Part shown: positions 26,159 through 34,580 of the stretch, one piece after another
Layout: each line of letters opens with the position of its first letter
Position numbering within the stretch: position 1 is the first letter of the stretch
NCBI RefSeq assembly: GCF_029057325.1
Contig: NZ_JAICZW010000097.1
Location: 1-38,340 of the forward strand
Direction of reading: 5' to 3'
Length of the DNA: 38,340 bases
From: Bacteroides sp.
GTDB lineage: Bacteria > Bacteroidota > Bacteroidia > Bacteroidales > Bacteroidaceae
Position numbers and translations under genes: made by a program
Notes under the pieces: generated by a model
Told to the model about the DNA's origin: nothing
What the model saw: only the letters and a program-made list of their open reading frames with translations
Databases searched by the model: none

Positions 26159-26282
26159 AGCAGATAGGGAAAAGCGCAGCGAAAAGGAGAAAGGCCGTTT
26201 TTTTGCCGGGATATGCCGGCTGTGAGAAAAGAAGTGGAAAATAATTTACATTTTAGAAACGGTCATCTGTTTCGATGCTATT

Positions 26283-26376
26283 ATTTTCAGACGCGGAATT
26301 AGCGGATAAAGCGGGTTTTATTTTTATCAGCTACATAGATAATTCGCCCAATCCGTTCAATCCGCGTCTGAAAAAT
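26283..26376. repeat. Hairpin with CAGACGCGGA arms
   Basis: ATTTTCAGACGCGGA (26283-26297) and TCCGCGTCTGAAAAAT (26361-26376) pair almost perfectly. The inner parts contain AATTAGCGGAT and AATCCGTTCAATCCG words resembling the CGGATTACACGGATT hairpins elsewhere in the window, so it is probably a diverged member. It sits upstream of the rplS promoter. Confidence 0.75.
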
Positions 26377-26432
26377 GAAAACGGCTTTAAATGCCAGAGC
26401 CGTGCCCACGCAAGAAAAAAAAGCTTGAAGCA

Positions 26433-26464
26433 TTTGTGTATCTGACAAATAATTCGTTCCTTTG
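26433..26464 (+). promoter_or_regulatory. Promoter of rplS
   Basis: TTTG (26433-26436), a 20-nt spacer and TTCCTTTG (26457-26464), one mismatch from TAnnTTTG. Transcription would start near 26471, giving an untranslated leader of about 84 nt before the ATG at 26555. A leader of that length could hold ribosomal-protein autoregulation, but I cannot show a structure. Confidence 0.55.
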
Positions 26465-26554
26465 CACCGCTTTCGCGCAATCGCTGTCAGGAAAAACAGA
26501 GAGAAGCCTGGTATGTTGCGTTGTAACGATCAAACAATTTAATAATAACAAACA

Positions 26555-26908
26555 ATGGATTTAATTAAAATTGCAGAAGAAGCATTTGCTACAGGCAAGC
26601 AGCATCCGAGCTTCAAGGCCGGTGACACTATCACAGTAGCATATCGTATCATTGAAGGTAACAAGGAACGTGTACAGCTGTATCGCGGTGTTGTTATCAA
26701 GATTGCCGGACACGGAGACAAGAAGCGTTTCACAGTGCGCAAGATGTCGGGAACCGTAGGCGTAGAACGTATTTTCCCTCTTGAATCACCGGCTATCGAC
26801 AGCATCGTAGTGAACAAGGTAGGTAAGGTTCGTCGCGCTAAATTGTATTACCTGCGTGCTCTTACCGGTAAGAAAGCAAGAATTAAAGAAAAAAGAGTCA
26901 ACGGCTAA
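26555..26908 (+). CDS. rplS: 50S ribosomal protein L19
   Basis: A 117-residue protein of the large ribosomal subunit, at the 30S-50S interface. Family sequence is unmistakable: [50 protein letters not shown] and the basic C-terminal [20 protein letters not shown]. The length is normal. It is transcribed alone here, from the promoter at 26433-26464 to the terminator at 26931-26969, without the usual rpsP-rimM-trmD neighbours of other phyla. Confidence 0.98.
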   Translation: MDLIKIAEEAFATGKQHPSFKAGDTITVAYRIIEGNKERVQLYRGVVIKIAGHGDKKRFTVRKMSGTVGVERIFPLESPAIDSIVVNKVGKVRRAKLYYLRALTGKKARIKEKRVNG

Positions 26909-26930
26909 TGCCAAACTCCTATTTCGAAAT

Positions 26931-26969
26931 AAAAAAGGGAGACCGATAGCCATCGGTTTCCCTTTTTTA
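26931..26969 (+). terminator. Terminator of rplS
   Basis: AAAAAAGGGAGACCGAT pairs with ATCGGTTTCCCTTTTTT around a 4-nt loop and ends in a T run. The A run at the left edge makes it potentially active for the opposing glucokinase gene as well. Confidence 0.92.
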
Positions 26970-26977
26970 GTAAAATG

Positions 26978-27014
26978 AAGAGGGGCGCACCGTTCATTAC
27001 GGTGCGCCCCTCTT
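26978..27014 (-). terminator. GC-rich hairpin downstream of the ROK gene
   Basis: AAGAGGGGCGCACCG and its perfect reverse complement enclose a 7-nt loop (TTCATTA), 28 nt past the glucokinase stop. It probably ends that transcript, although the T run after it on the minus strand is short (TTCATTTTA). Confidence 0.8.
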
Positions 27015-27041
27015 GTCTATGGCTTTATCAAAATCTGCTGA

Positions 27042-28022
27042 TTATTTGATGTCCTTCAGTTCCCAGCCCAATGCACTGGCACCCAATACGGCAGCGTCGG
27101 CATCCTTCAATTCGGAGGCCAGCAGCTTGGTTTTGCCTTTGTAGATGTTCAATACATTCTCGTCGATGGCCTTCTGAATAGGCTTGAAGATGTAATCGCC
27201 GGCTTTTGCCAAACCGCCGAACAGCACGATGGCTTCGGGGCTGGAGAAAGCGATGAAGTCGGCAAGCGCTTCGCCCAGGATGGTTCCTGTGAATTCGAAG
27301 ATTTCCAACGCAATCTTGTCGCCTTGCACGGCAGCGTCATATACATCTTTTGACGTGATGCTCTCGGCTTCAATGTTGCGAAGCAGACTCGGCTCTGTGC
27401 TCTTGGTCAAGAACTCACGTGCCGAACGAGCCACACCGGTAGCCGAGCAGTAAGTCTCCAGACAGCCGCGGCGACCGCATCCACAGATACGACCATTCTC
27501 GCGACGGATGATGGTATGTCCCAATTCACCGGCAAAACCGTCGTGGCCATATACCATCTGACCGTTGATGACGATTCCGCTTCCTACGCCTGTGCCCAGC
27601 GTAATCATGATGAAGTCTTTCATACCGCGTGCCACACCGTAAGTCATTTCACCGATACCAGCAGCATTGGCGTCGTTGGTCAGTGCGGCGGGTATGCCCA
27701 AACGTTCTTCGAACATGGCAGCCAATGGAATGACGCCTTTCCACGGAAGGTTCGGGGCGAACTCGATGGTTCCGCTGTAATAGTTGCCGTTAGGAGCACC
27801 GATACCGATACCTTTAATTTTGTCCACTCCGCCGTTGGCGATAATGAGTGGCAACAGATTCTTGCAGACTTCGTCCACATATACATCTACTTGCTCGTAG
27901 GCGCCGGTCTTGATAGAACCGCTTGCTATAATTGAGCCACGTGCATCTACAATGCCAAAGACGGTGTTTGTTCCACCGATGTCAATGCCCACTACATAGG
28001 GCTTTTCCATGCTTGAATTCAT
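27042..28022 (-). CDS. ROK-family glucokinase
   Basis: A 326-residue cytoplasmic sugar kinase, probably phosphorylating glucose with ATP. The phosphate-binding motif GIDIGGTNTVFGIVD is at 12-26 and the catalytic aspartate at 117 in LTNDANAAG. The ROK zinc motif is complete, with His169 and Cys180, 182 and 187 (GHTIIRRENGRICGCGRRGC). The C-terminal adenosine loop IVLFGGLAKAGDYI is present. No DNA-binding N-terminal domain is present, so it is a kinase rather than a ROK repressor. N-acetylglucosamine or mannose as substrate cannot be excluded. It converges with rplS and diverges from the efflux operon. Confidence 0.92.
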   Translation of the reverse strand: MNSSMEKPYVVGIDIGGTNTVFGIVDARGSIIASGSIKTGAYEQVDVYVDEVCKNLLPLIIANGGVDKIKGIGIGAPNGNYYSGTIEFAPNLPWKGVIPLAAMFEERLGIPAALTNDANAAGIGEMTYGVARGMKDFIMITLGTGVGSGIVINGQMVYGHDGFAGELGHTIIRRENGRICGCGRRGCLETYCSATGVARSAREFLTKSTEPSLLRNIEAESITSKDVYDAAVQGDKIALEIFEFTGTILGEALADFIAFSSPEAIVLFGGLAKAGDYIFKPIQKAIDENVLNIYKGKTKLLASELKDADAAVLGASALGWELKDIK

Positions 28023-28066
28023 GATATTCTATTCGTTTAAAGGGTTAATTAAAATCTTATGGAATA

Positions 28067-28097
28067 CAAAAATCACAAAGAAAAATGAGATTGCAAA
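28067..28097 (-). promoter_or_regulatory. Candidate promoter of the ROK gene
   Basis: On the minus strand TTTG (28094-28097), a 19-nt spacer and GATTTTTG (28067-28074), one mismatch from TAnnTTTG, lie about 45 nt before the ATG at 28022. Confidence 0.4.
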
Positions 28098-28201
28098 ATC
28101 TTTTTGAAAGAAATTTCACAACTTCTGCAACTTTCCGCATCATGGCTTCGTCTAATGGTGAAAACAGGAACCATTGAACCGTAAACAAAAGGACATAAAT
28201 C

Positions 28202-28918
28202 GTGATACAGTTAAAAGACATCAACAAGACCTACAACAACGGAGCACCGCTGCATGTGCTCAAAGGCATCGACCTTGACATCCGGAAGGGCGAATTTGTC
28301 TCCATCATGGGGGCGTCGGGTTCGGGAAAGTCCACCTTGCTTAATATATTAGGCATTTTGGACAACTACGATACCGGCGAATACTATCTGAACGGTACCC
28401 TCATCAAGCACCTCAGCGAGACGAAAGCGGCAGAGTTTCGCAACCGCATGATTGGCTTCATCTTCCAGTCGTTCAACCTCATCTCCTTCAAAAACGCCAT
28501 GGAGAACGTGGCGCTCCCGCTCTTCTATCAGGGAGTGAGTCGCCGCAAGCGAAACGCCCTCGCGCTGGAGTATCTGGACCGCCTGGGCCTGAAAGAGTGG
28601 GCGCACCATACGCCCAACGAGATGTCGGGCGGACAGAAACAGCGTGTGGCCATTGCCCGGGCACTCATCACCTGTCCGCAAATCATCTTGGCCGACGAGC
28701 CTACCGGTGCCCTGGACAGCAAAACCTCCGTGGAGGTGATGCAGATTCTGAAAGAGCTGCACCAAACGGGCATGACCATCGTTGTCGTCACCCACGAAAG
28801 CGGCGTAGCCAACCAGACCGACAAGATTATCCACATCAAAGACGGCGTGATAGGCAGCATCGAAGAGAACCTGAACCACGACGCCAGCCCCTTCGGGAAG
28901 AACGGATTCATGAAATAA
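28202..28918 (+). CDS. ABC transporter ATP-binding protein, MacB/LolD type
   Basis: A 238-residue ATPase that should power the two FtsX-type permeases encoded next to it. Walker A GASGSGKST lies at 37-45, the Q-loop glutamine at 89 (FIFQSFNL), the signature MSGGQKQR at 141-148, Walker B IILADEP at 161-167 and the switch histidine in VVTHE. The start is a GTG preceded by AAAGGA at a suitable distance; no ATG fits ahead of the first conserved strand (IQLKDINKTY). It begins a five-gene run. Unlike MacB, ATPase and permease are separate polypeptides. I see no clear promoter box just upstream. Confidence 0.94.
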   Translation: MIQLKDINKTYNNGAPLHVLKGIDLDIRKGEFVSIMGASGSGKSTLLNILGILDNYDTGEYYLNGTLIKHLSETKAAEFRNRMIGFIFQSFNLISFKNAMENVALPLFYQGVSRRKRNALALEYLDRLGLKEWAHHTPNEMSGGQKQRVAIARALITCPQIILADEPTGALDSKTSVEVMQILKELHQTGMTIVVVTHESGVANQTDKIIHIKDGVIGSIEENLNHDASPFGKNGFMK

Positions 28919-28977
28919 TGAATAATCCTCCTTCCTTCCCTATTTTTTAATTTTTAATTCTCAATTTTTAATTCAAA

Positions 28978-30231
28978 ATGATAGACCTCTGGATAGAAAT
29001 ATACGCCACCATCAAGCGCAACAAGATGCGCACCGCCCTGACCGGATTTGCCGTGGCATGGGGCATCTTCATGCTGATAGTCCTGATGGGAGCAGGCAAC
29101 GGACTGCTGAACGCCCTGAACCGGCAATCGGAAGGCATGGCCATGAACTCCATGATGGCGTGGCCCGGATGGACCAGCGAGCCCTGGCGCGGACTGAAAG
29201 CAGGCCGTGAAGTGAAGTTCACCCAGAAAGAGCTGGAAGCAACAAGCCGGCTGGAAGACATGGTGGACCAGGTGACCGCCGTGCAAGAACAGTCGGGTGT
29301 CACGCTGAGTTACAACCAAGACCACGTCAGCATCCAACTGGAAGGACACTACCCCAAATACCTCGACATGACAAACGCCGCCCTCAAGAAAGGGCGCTTC
29401 ATCAATGCGATTGACATCCGCGAACGGCGAAAGGTCATCGTGTTGCACGAGAAGACAGCCGAGATGCTCTTTGGCAGCGGCATGGAGGCACAGGCCATCG
29501 GCAAGATGGTGAACGCCAGCGGCCTGTGCTACCGGGTGGTGGGCATCTACAGCCGCGAAGGCGAACAGCAACCGCCCGCCTACCTGCCCTATACCACCTT
29601 GCAACTGGTCTATAACAAGGAAGACAAGATGAGCTCGATGGCCTTCACTACCAAAGGCGTGGTGAACGAGGCCAATGCCGACGAGTTCGAAGAGCGGTTC
29701 CGCCGCACCATAGCCGCCACACAGCAGTTCGACCCCGACGACCGACGGGCCGTATGGGTGTGGAACCGCATCAAGCAATATACCCAGCAACAAGGTGCGC
29801 AAAGCATCCTGCGAACGGCCATCTGGGTCATCGGTATCTTCACTTTGCTGAGCGGCATTGTGGGCGTGAGCAACATCATGCTGATTACCGTCCGCGAACG
29901 CACCCGTGAGTTCGGCATCCGCAAGGCGCTGGGGGCAAAACCCTTCTCCATCCTGTGGCTCATCATAGTCGAGAGCGTCACCATCACCACTCTTTTCGGC
30001 TACATAGGCATGGTGGCAGGCATCGGCGTGACGGAGTGGATGAACATCAGCATGGGCGAAGCCGTGGTGGACATAGGCATAGCCAAACAGACGGTATTCG
30101 TCAACCCTACCGTGGACTTGCGCATCGCCATCCAGGCCACCGTGACCCTTATCATCGCCGGCACGCTCGCGGGGCTGTTCCCCGCACGCAAGGCGGTGCT
30201 GATACGACCGATAGAGGCTCTGAGAAATTGA
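28978..30231 (+). CDS. ABC transporter permease, FtsX/MacB type (first of two)
   Basis: A 417-residue inner-membrane protein. One N-terminal helix (about 20-40, LTGFAVAWGIFMLIVLMGAG) is followed by a large periplasmic MacB_PCD-type domain (about 45-275). Three C-terminal helices carry the FtsX motifs VSNIMLITVRERTREFGIRKALGA and AGLFPARKAVLIRPIEALR. The domain order is that of MacB-like mechanotransmission permeases, which drive a periplasmic adaptor and TolC rather than forming a channel themselves. The ATPase gene is 59 nt upstream and a second permease gene 39 nt downstream, so the complex may be a heterodimer. Confidence 0.92.
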   Translation: MIDLWIEIYATIKRNKMRTALTGFAVAWGIFMLIVLMGAGNGLLNALNRQSEGMAMNSMMAWPGWTSEPWRGLKAGREVKFTQKELEATSRLEDMVDQVTAVQEQSGVTLSYNQDHVSIQLEGHYPKYLDMTNAALKKGRFINAIDIRERRKVIVLHEKTAEMLFGSGMEAQAIGKMVNASGLCYRVVGIYSREGEQQPPAYLPYTTLQLVYNKEDKMSSMAFTTKGVVNEANADEFEERFRRTIAATQQFDPDDRRAVWVWNRIKQYTQQQGAQSILRTAIWVIGIFTLLSGIVGVSNIMLITVRERTREFGIRKALGAKPFSILWLIIVESVTITTLFGYIGMVAGIGVTEWMNISMGEAVVDIGIAKQTVFVNPTVDLRIAIQATVTLIIAGTLAGLFPARKAVLIRPIEALRN

Positions 30232-30270
30232 GAATTGAAAATTGAAAAATCACAATTCATTATTAAAACA

Positions 30271-31497
30271 ATGATAATTGACATTGACCGATGGGAGGAG
30301 ATACTCGTCACCATCACAAGAAACAAGACACGAAGCCTGCTCACTGCCTTCGGCATCTTCTGGGGCATCTTCATGCTGGTGGCCCTGATGGGAGGCAGCC
30401 AGGGGCTGAAGGCCTTGATGAGCAAGCAGTTCGAAGGCTTTGCCAGCAACTCGGGGGCTGTGGCCGCCAACCTCACCAGCCAGCCCTACAAGGGCTTCCG
30501 CAAAGGACGTTACTGGAGCCTGAACCTGGATGACGTGGAACGCATCCGCCGTGCCGTGCCCGAAATAGACATCGTGACCCCCTGCAACGCCAAGTGGGGC
30601 ATGAGTGCCATCTACCGGGAGAATACGGAAAACTGCACGCTCAAAGGCATCTATCCCGAAAGCGGCAGGATAGAAGAACCGACCATGCTCTACGGACGCT
30701 ACATCAACGACATCGACGTGAAGGAGAACCGCAAGGTGTGCGTCATCGGCAAACGCATCTGGGAAGCGCTCTTCCCCGACGGAAGCGACCCGTGCGGCAA
30801 ATACATCCGGGTGGGCGGCATCTACTACCGCATCGTAGGGGTGGACGTGTCGTCGGGCAACATGAGCATACAAGGCTATGCGCCACGCTGCGTGCAGATT
30901 CCTTTCAGCACCATGATGCGGAACTACAACATGGGAAACGACGTGCAGGTCATCACCTATACCGCCAAGGCGGGACACGCCATCAGTGAAGTGGAGAAAA
31001 AAGTCATCGCCCAGCTGAAACAGGCCCATACCATCCACCCGGACGACACGCAGGCTGTGATGACGGTAAATGTGGAAGCGCTCTTCAGCATGGTGGACAA
31101 CCTCTTCAAAGGTATCAACATCCTGAGCTTGCTGGTGGGCCTGGGTACGCTGCTGGCCGGAGCCATCGGCGTGAGCAACATCATGATGGTGACTGTCAAG
31201 GAGCGTACCGTAGAGATAGGCATCCGCCGCGCCATCGGTGCCAAGCCCCGGAACATCCTGGTGCAGATTCTTTCGGAAAGCATCGTCCTTACCATCCTGG
31301 CCGGCATGACGGGCATCTGCTTTGCCGTCGGCATCCTGCAACTGGCGGAGGCGGGCACGGGCAAAGCCTTTCAGATATCCTTCTGGGGAGCCATCGCCGC
31401 CTGCCTGGTGGTCACCGCCCTCGGACTGCTGGCCGGACTGGCACCCGCCTACCGCGCCATGGCCGTCAAGCCGATAGAGGCCATCCGCGAAGAGTAG
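30271..31497 (+). CDS. ABC transporter permease, FtsX/MacB type (second of two)
   Basis: A 408-residue paralog of the preceding permease with the same layout: an N-terminal helix (segment LLTAFGIFWGIFMLVALMGG), a periplasmic domain, and three C-terminal helices with GVSNIMMVTVKERTVEIGIRR and AGLAPAYRAMAVKPIEAIRE. The frame is open back to a TTG at 30235, but that region is AT-rich repeat-like sequence. The ATG at 30271, whose product begins MIIDIDRWEEI, parallels the start of the first permease (MIDLWIEI). The two are probably halves of one heterodimeric complex rather than independent pumps. Confidence 0.92.
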   Translation: MIIDIDRWEEILVTITRNKTRSLLTAFGIFWGIFMLVALMGGSQGLKALMSKQFEGFASNSGAVAANLTSQPYKGFRKGRYWSLNLDDVERIRRAVPEIDIVTPCNAKWGMSAIYRENTENCTLKGIYPESGRIEEPTMLYGRYINDIDVKENRKVCVIGKRIWEALFPDGSDPCGKYIRVGGIYYRIVGVDVSSGNMSIQGYAPRCVQIPFSTMMRNYNMGNDVQVITYTAKAGHAISEVEKKVIAQLKQAHTIHPDDTQAVMTVNVEALFSMVDNLFKGINILSLLVGLGTLLAGAIGVSNIMMVTVKERTVEIGIRRAIGAKPRNILVQILSESIVLTILAGMTGICFAVGILQLAEAGTGKAFQISFWGAIAACLVVTALGLLAGLAPAYRAMAVKPIEAIREE

Positions 31498-31534
31498 TAG
31501 GAGAGAGCATCGCTCCTACGTGGCGGGAGTCACG

Positions 31535-31573
31535 CTCCCATACGATGGGAGCCATGCTTCCATCGTATGGGAG
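31535..31573. repeat. Hairpin inside the efflux operon
   Basis: CTCCCATACGATGG (31535-31548) and CCATCGTATGGGAG (31560-31573) form a perfect 14-bp stem with an 11-nt loop. It is embedded in degenerate tandem GGGAGnCAnGCTnCC-like words spanning about 31524-31597. It separates the permease genes from the adaptor gene and could set differential mRNA stability. Confidence 0.85.
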
Positions 31574-31670
31574 GGACGCTGCCCAACCATGGGAGTGACA
31601 ATACCAAAACATGGCCGTCAAGTTGGTAATATAGAACAGAATTTCTAATAGCAGAGAAACTTAAAAAACA

Positions 31671-32780
31671 ATGAATATGAAAAAGAAGAAACCGTTGAGA
31701 ATCATGATGCTGGTGCTGGTAGCACTGCTGTTTGTCTGGACTTTTGTGTTCCTGTATCAAAAATCGCAACCGAAAGAAGTTGTGTATGAGGTAGTAATCC
31801 CCGAAGTGACCGACCTCGAAAAGACCACCGTGGCTACCGGCAAGGTGGAGCCGCGCGATGAAGTCCTCATCAAGCCGCAGATTTCGGGCATCATTGCCGA
31901 AGTCTATAAGGAAGCCGGACAGACGGTGAAGCAGGGCGAAGTGATAGCCAAAGTGAAGGTGATTCCCGAACTGGGACAGCTGAACGCCGCCGAGAGCCGC
32001 GTGCGACTGGCCGAAATCAATGCCACGCAGACCGAAACCGACTTTGCACGCATCCGGAAGCTGCACGAAGAGAAACTCATCAGCACCGAAGAGTACGAAA
32101 AAGGCGAAGTGGCCCTGAAGCAGGCACGCGAAGAGCTGCAGACCGCCAAAGACAACCTGGAGATTGTGAAAGAGGGCATCACCAAGAACAGCGCCTCCTT
32201 CAGCAGCACCCTCATCCGCTCCACCATCACGGGGTTGATTCTGGACGTGCCCGTCAAGGTGGGTAACTCGGTCATCATGAGCAACACCTTCAACGACGGA
32301 ACCACCATCGCCACCGTGGCCAACATGAACGACCTCATCTTCCGAGGCAATATCGACGAGACCGAAGTGGGACGCATCCACGAAGGCATGCCGGTGAAGC
32401 TGACCATCGGTGCCCTGCAAGACCTCTCGTTCGACGCCACCCTGGAATACATCTCGCCGAAAGGGGTGGAAGAGAACGGAGCCAATCAGTTTGAGATAAA
32501 GGCCGCCGTTGTCGCACCGGACAGCGTGCAGATACGTTCGGGCTACTCGGCCAATGCCGAAATCGTGCTGGAGCGTGCCAAGCAGGCGCTCGCCCTGCCC
32601 GAAAGCACCGTGGAATTCAGCGGAGACAGTACCTTTGTCTATGTGCTGACCGACAGCGTGCCCCGGCAGCAGTTCGAACGACGTCCCATACAGATAGGCA
32701 TGAGCGACGGCATCAAGATTGCCATCAAGAGCGGCATCACTGCCGGAGACAAGGTCCGCGGAGCGGAGAAGACAAAATAA
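31671..32780 (+). CDS. HlyD/MacA-type periplasmic adaptor protein
   Basis: A 369-residue membrane-fusion protein joining the inner-membrane permeases to the outer-membrane channel. One N-terminal membrane anchor (about 11-30, IMMLVLVALLFVWTFVFLYQ) precedes a split lipoyl/barrel-sandwich domain (ATGKVEPRDEVLIKPQISG, completed after the hairpin by GLILDVPVKVGNSV). A coiled-coil hairpin spans about 105-185 and a beta-barrel follows (FRGNIDETEVGRIHEGMPVK). It lies 173 nt after the second permease, across a palindromic repeat, and 81 nt before the TolC-type gene. Family members in this arrangement export macrolides, peptides or lipids; the cargo here is unknown. Confidence 0.92.
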   Translation: MNMKKKKPLRIMMLVLVALLFVWTFVFLYQKSQPKEVVYEVVIPEVTDLEKTTVATGKVEPRDEVLIKPQISGIIAEVYKEAGQTVKQGEVIAKVKVIPELGQLNAAESRVRLAEINATQTETDFARIRKLHEEKLISTEEYEKGEVALKQAREELQTAKDNLEIVKEGITKNSASFSSTLIRSTITGLILDVPVKVGNSVIMSNTFNDGTTIATVANMNDLIFRGNIDETEVGRIHEGMPVKLTIGALQDLSFDATLEYISPKGVEENGANQFEIKAAVVAPDSVQIRSGYSANAEIVLERAKQALALPESTVEFSGDSTFVYVLTDSVPRQQFERRPIQIGMSDGIKIAIKSGITAGDKVRGAEKTK

Positions 32781-32792
32781 AGAAAGATACGA

Positions 32793-32844
32793 GTTGACAA
32801 GGGAACAAGTGTGCAAGGAGCCTTCCCTCGTCTCCCTCGTCAAC
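32793..32844. repeat. Hairpin between adaptor and TolC-type genes
   Basis: GTTGACAAGGG (32793-32803) pairs with CCCTCGTCAAC (32834-32844) with one G-T-compatible mismatch, around a 30-nt loop. There is no T run, so processing or attenuation is more likely than full termination. Confidence 0.6.
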
Positions 32845-32861
32845 TTTAAAAAAACGAAACA

Positions 32862-34193
32862 ATGAAGAAACAAGCATTCTTATACCTTATTGTATTGAGC
32901 TGCCTCCCGATGCAGGCACAAGAACGCTGGTCGCTGCGCCGGTGCATAGACCACGCCATCGAGCACAACATCAGCATCCGCCAGACCGCCAACGCCGCCG
33001 AGCAGCGTGCCGTCGAGGCAAACACCGCCAAATGGGCACGCCTGCCGAACCTGAACGCCGGTGCCAGCCAGAACTGGAACTGGGGACGCACGCAGACCGC
33101 CATCAAGAACGAAGATACGGGCGACTACTCCACGGTTTACGTCAACACCAGCAGCCACGGCACCAGCATGTCCCTCAATACCAGCATCCCCCTCTTCACC
33201 GGGCTGGAAATCCCCCACCAGTATGCTCTGGCGAAGCTGAACCTCAAAGCCGCCCTTGCCGACCTGGACAAGGCCAAGGAGGACATCTCCATCAACATAG
33301 CCTCTGCCTATCTGCAAGTGCTGTTCAACGAAGAGCTGCATCAGGTGGCACTGGGACAGGCACGGCTCAGCGGGGAGCAGCAAGCCCGTATAGGCCGCCT
33401 TGCCGACTTGGGCAAGGCTTCTCCGGCCGAACTGGCGGAGGCCAAGGCGCGTGTGGCGCAGGACGAGATGAACGTGGTGCAGGCCGAAAACAACTACAAG
33501 CTCGCCCTGCTCGACCTGAGCCAGCTCATCGAACTGGAAACTCCCGAAGGATTCTGCCTGGAGACTCCCGCCGCCGACCCGGTTCCGGTTCCACTCACAC
33601 CGCCGGACGAAATCTTCCAGACAGCCCTGACGGGCAAGGCCTCCATCCGTGCCGCACAGCTTCGTCTGGAAGGGAGCGAGCACACTATCCGCATCGCCCA
33701 AAGCAACTACTACCCGCAATTGAGTCTGAACGGAAGCCTCGGCACGAACTACTATTCCACTATTAACCGCACCTTCAGCCAGCAGATGAACGACAACTTC
33801 GGCAAATACGTTGGCTTCAACCTCAGCGTGCCCCTCTTCAACCGGCTTGCCACCCGCAATCGGGTGCGCGCCGCACGCCTGCAACGCGAGGACTATGCCC
33901 TGCAACTGGACAATGCGAAGAAGATGCTCTACAAGGAGATACAGCAGGCATGGTACAACGCCGCCGCCGCCGAGGCAAAATATACCGGCAGCCACACTGC
34001 TGCCATCGCCGGCGAGGAGTCGTTCAGGCTGATGAGCCAGAAGTATGAAAACGGGAAAGCCAATGCCGTGGAATACAACGAAGCGAAGCAAAATCTGCTG
34101 AAAGTCAGGTCGGAAGAGCTTCAGGCCAAGTACGAATACCTGTTCCGCACCAAGATTCTGGACTTCTACAAGGGAGAGGAGATTCGGTTGTAG
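32862..34193 (+). CDS. TolC-family outer-membrane efflux protein
   Basis: A 443-residue protein with a signal peptide (LPMQAQ near residue 20). It has two repeats of the outer-membrane efflux protein fold: strands such as SMSLNTSIPLF and YVGFNLSVPLFNRL flank long heptad helices (e.g. ALAKLNLKAALADLDKAKED, then AWYNAAAAEAKYTG). Three such chains form a trans-periplasmic tunnel. Opening residues WSLRRCIDHAIEHNISI are the usual family start. As last gene of the efflux run it completes a tripartite ATPase-permease-adaptor-channel machine. Length is normal. I see no strong terminator after it. Confidence 0.93.
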   Translation: MKKQAFLYLIVLSCLPMQAQERWSLRRCIDHAIEHNISIRQTANAAEQRAVEANTAKWARLPNLNAGASQNWNWGRTQTAIKNEDTGDYSTVYVNTSSHGTSMSLNTSIPLFTGLEIPHQYALAKLNLKAALADLDKAKEDISINIASAYLQVLFNEELHQVALGQARLSGEQQARIGRLADLGKASPAELAEAKARVAQDEMNVVQAENNYKLALLDLSQLIELETPEGFCLETPAADPVPVPLTPPDEIFQTALTGKASIRAAQLRLEGSEHTIRIAQSNYYPQLSLNGSLGTNYYSTINRTFSQQMNDNFGKYVGFNLSVPLFNRLATRNRVRAARLQREDYALQLDNAKKMLYKEIQQAWYNAAAAEAKYTGSHTAAIAGEESFRLMSQKYENGKANAVEYNEAKQNLLKVRSEELQAKYEYLFRTKILDFYKGEEIRL

Positions 34194-34295
34194 CCCTCTC
34201 GCCAATCGGCTGTCCGGAAACTTTGCTGCTGAAAGATAAGGTATGGGGCGTTTCGGCATCCTCCTATACTATCCGAGAACTTCCTTTATGTTTCC

Positions 34296-34372
34296 TTTCA
34301 GGCGCGGAATTACACGGATTTCACAGTTTTTCTTTGCCCCATCCGTGAAATCCGTGCAATCCGTGCCTGAAA
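34296..34372. repeat. Hairpin of the CGGATTACACGGATT family
   Basis: TTTCAGGCGCGGAATTACAC (from 34296) begins a 29-nt arm that pairs, with a few mismatches, with the sequence ending GTGCCTGAAA at 34372. It resembles the inner part of the elements at 15460-15627 and 38144-38284 but lacks their TGTGTCAAAAC ends. With the glyS -7 box it accounts for the identifiable part of the gap 34194-34580, where I support no gene. Confidence 0.8.
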
Positions 34373-34519
34373 TCACGACAAAATGTAAACGGCGGCAAGC
34401 TTTTCGGACAACCTCCCCCTTCCCCTCGGGCCGGAAGATAATGAGGCGCAAAGCCCGGACTTTCTGCCTGAAAAAAGATAAATTAATATCCTCTGTGTCC
34501 TATTTATGATATAAATCCC

Positions 34520-34527
34520 TATCTTTG
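34520..34527 (+). promoter_or_regulatory. -7 box of glyS
   Basis: TATCTTTG is an exact TAnnTTTG match with a leader of roughly 45-50 nt to the ATG at 34581. No convincing -33 box is seen. Confidence 0.5.
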
Positions 34528-34580
34528 TGGCGTTTTTTAACTGAAAATAAGATTCGAATTAATAAAGATACAACAGAAAA

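Noticed and set aside
27042..28022. ROK-type sugar repressor
   Set aside because: There is no N-terminal winged-helix domain; the protein starts directly at the phosphate-binding motif.
34243..34509. 88-codon plus-strand open frame before glyS
   Set aside because: It runs straight through the palindromic repeat at 34296-34372 and its product looks like translated repeat DNA.
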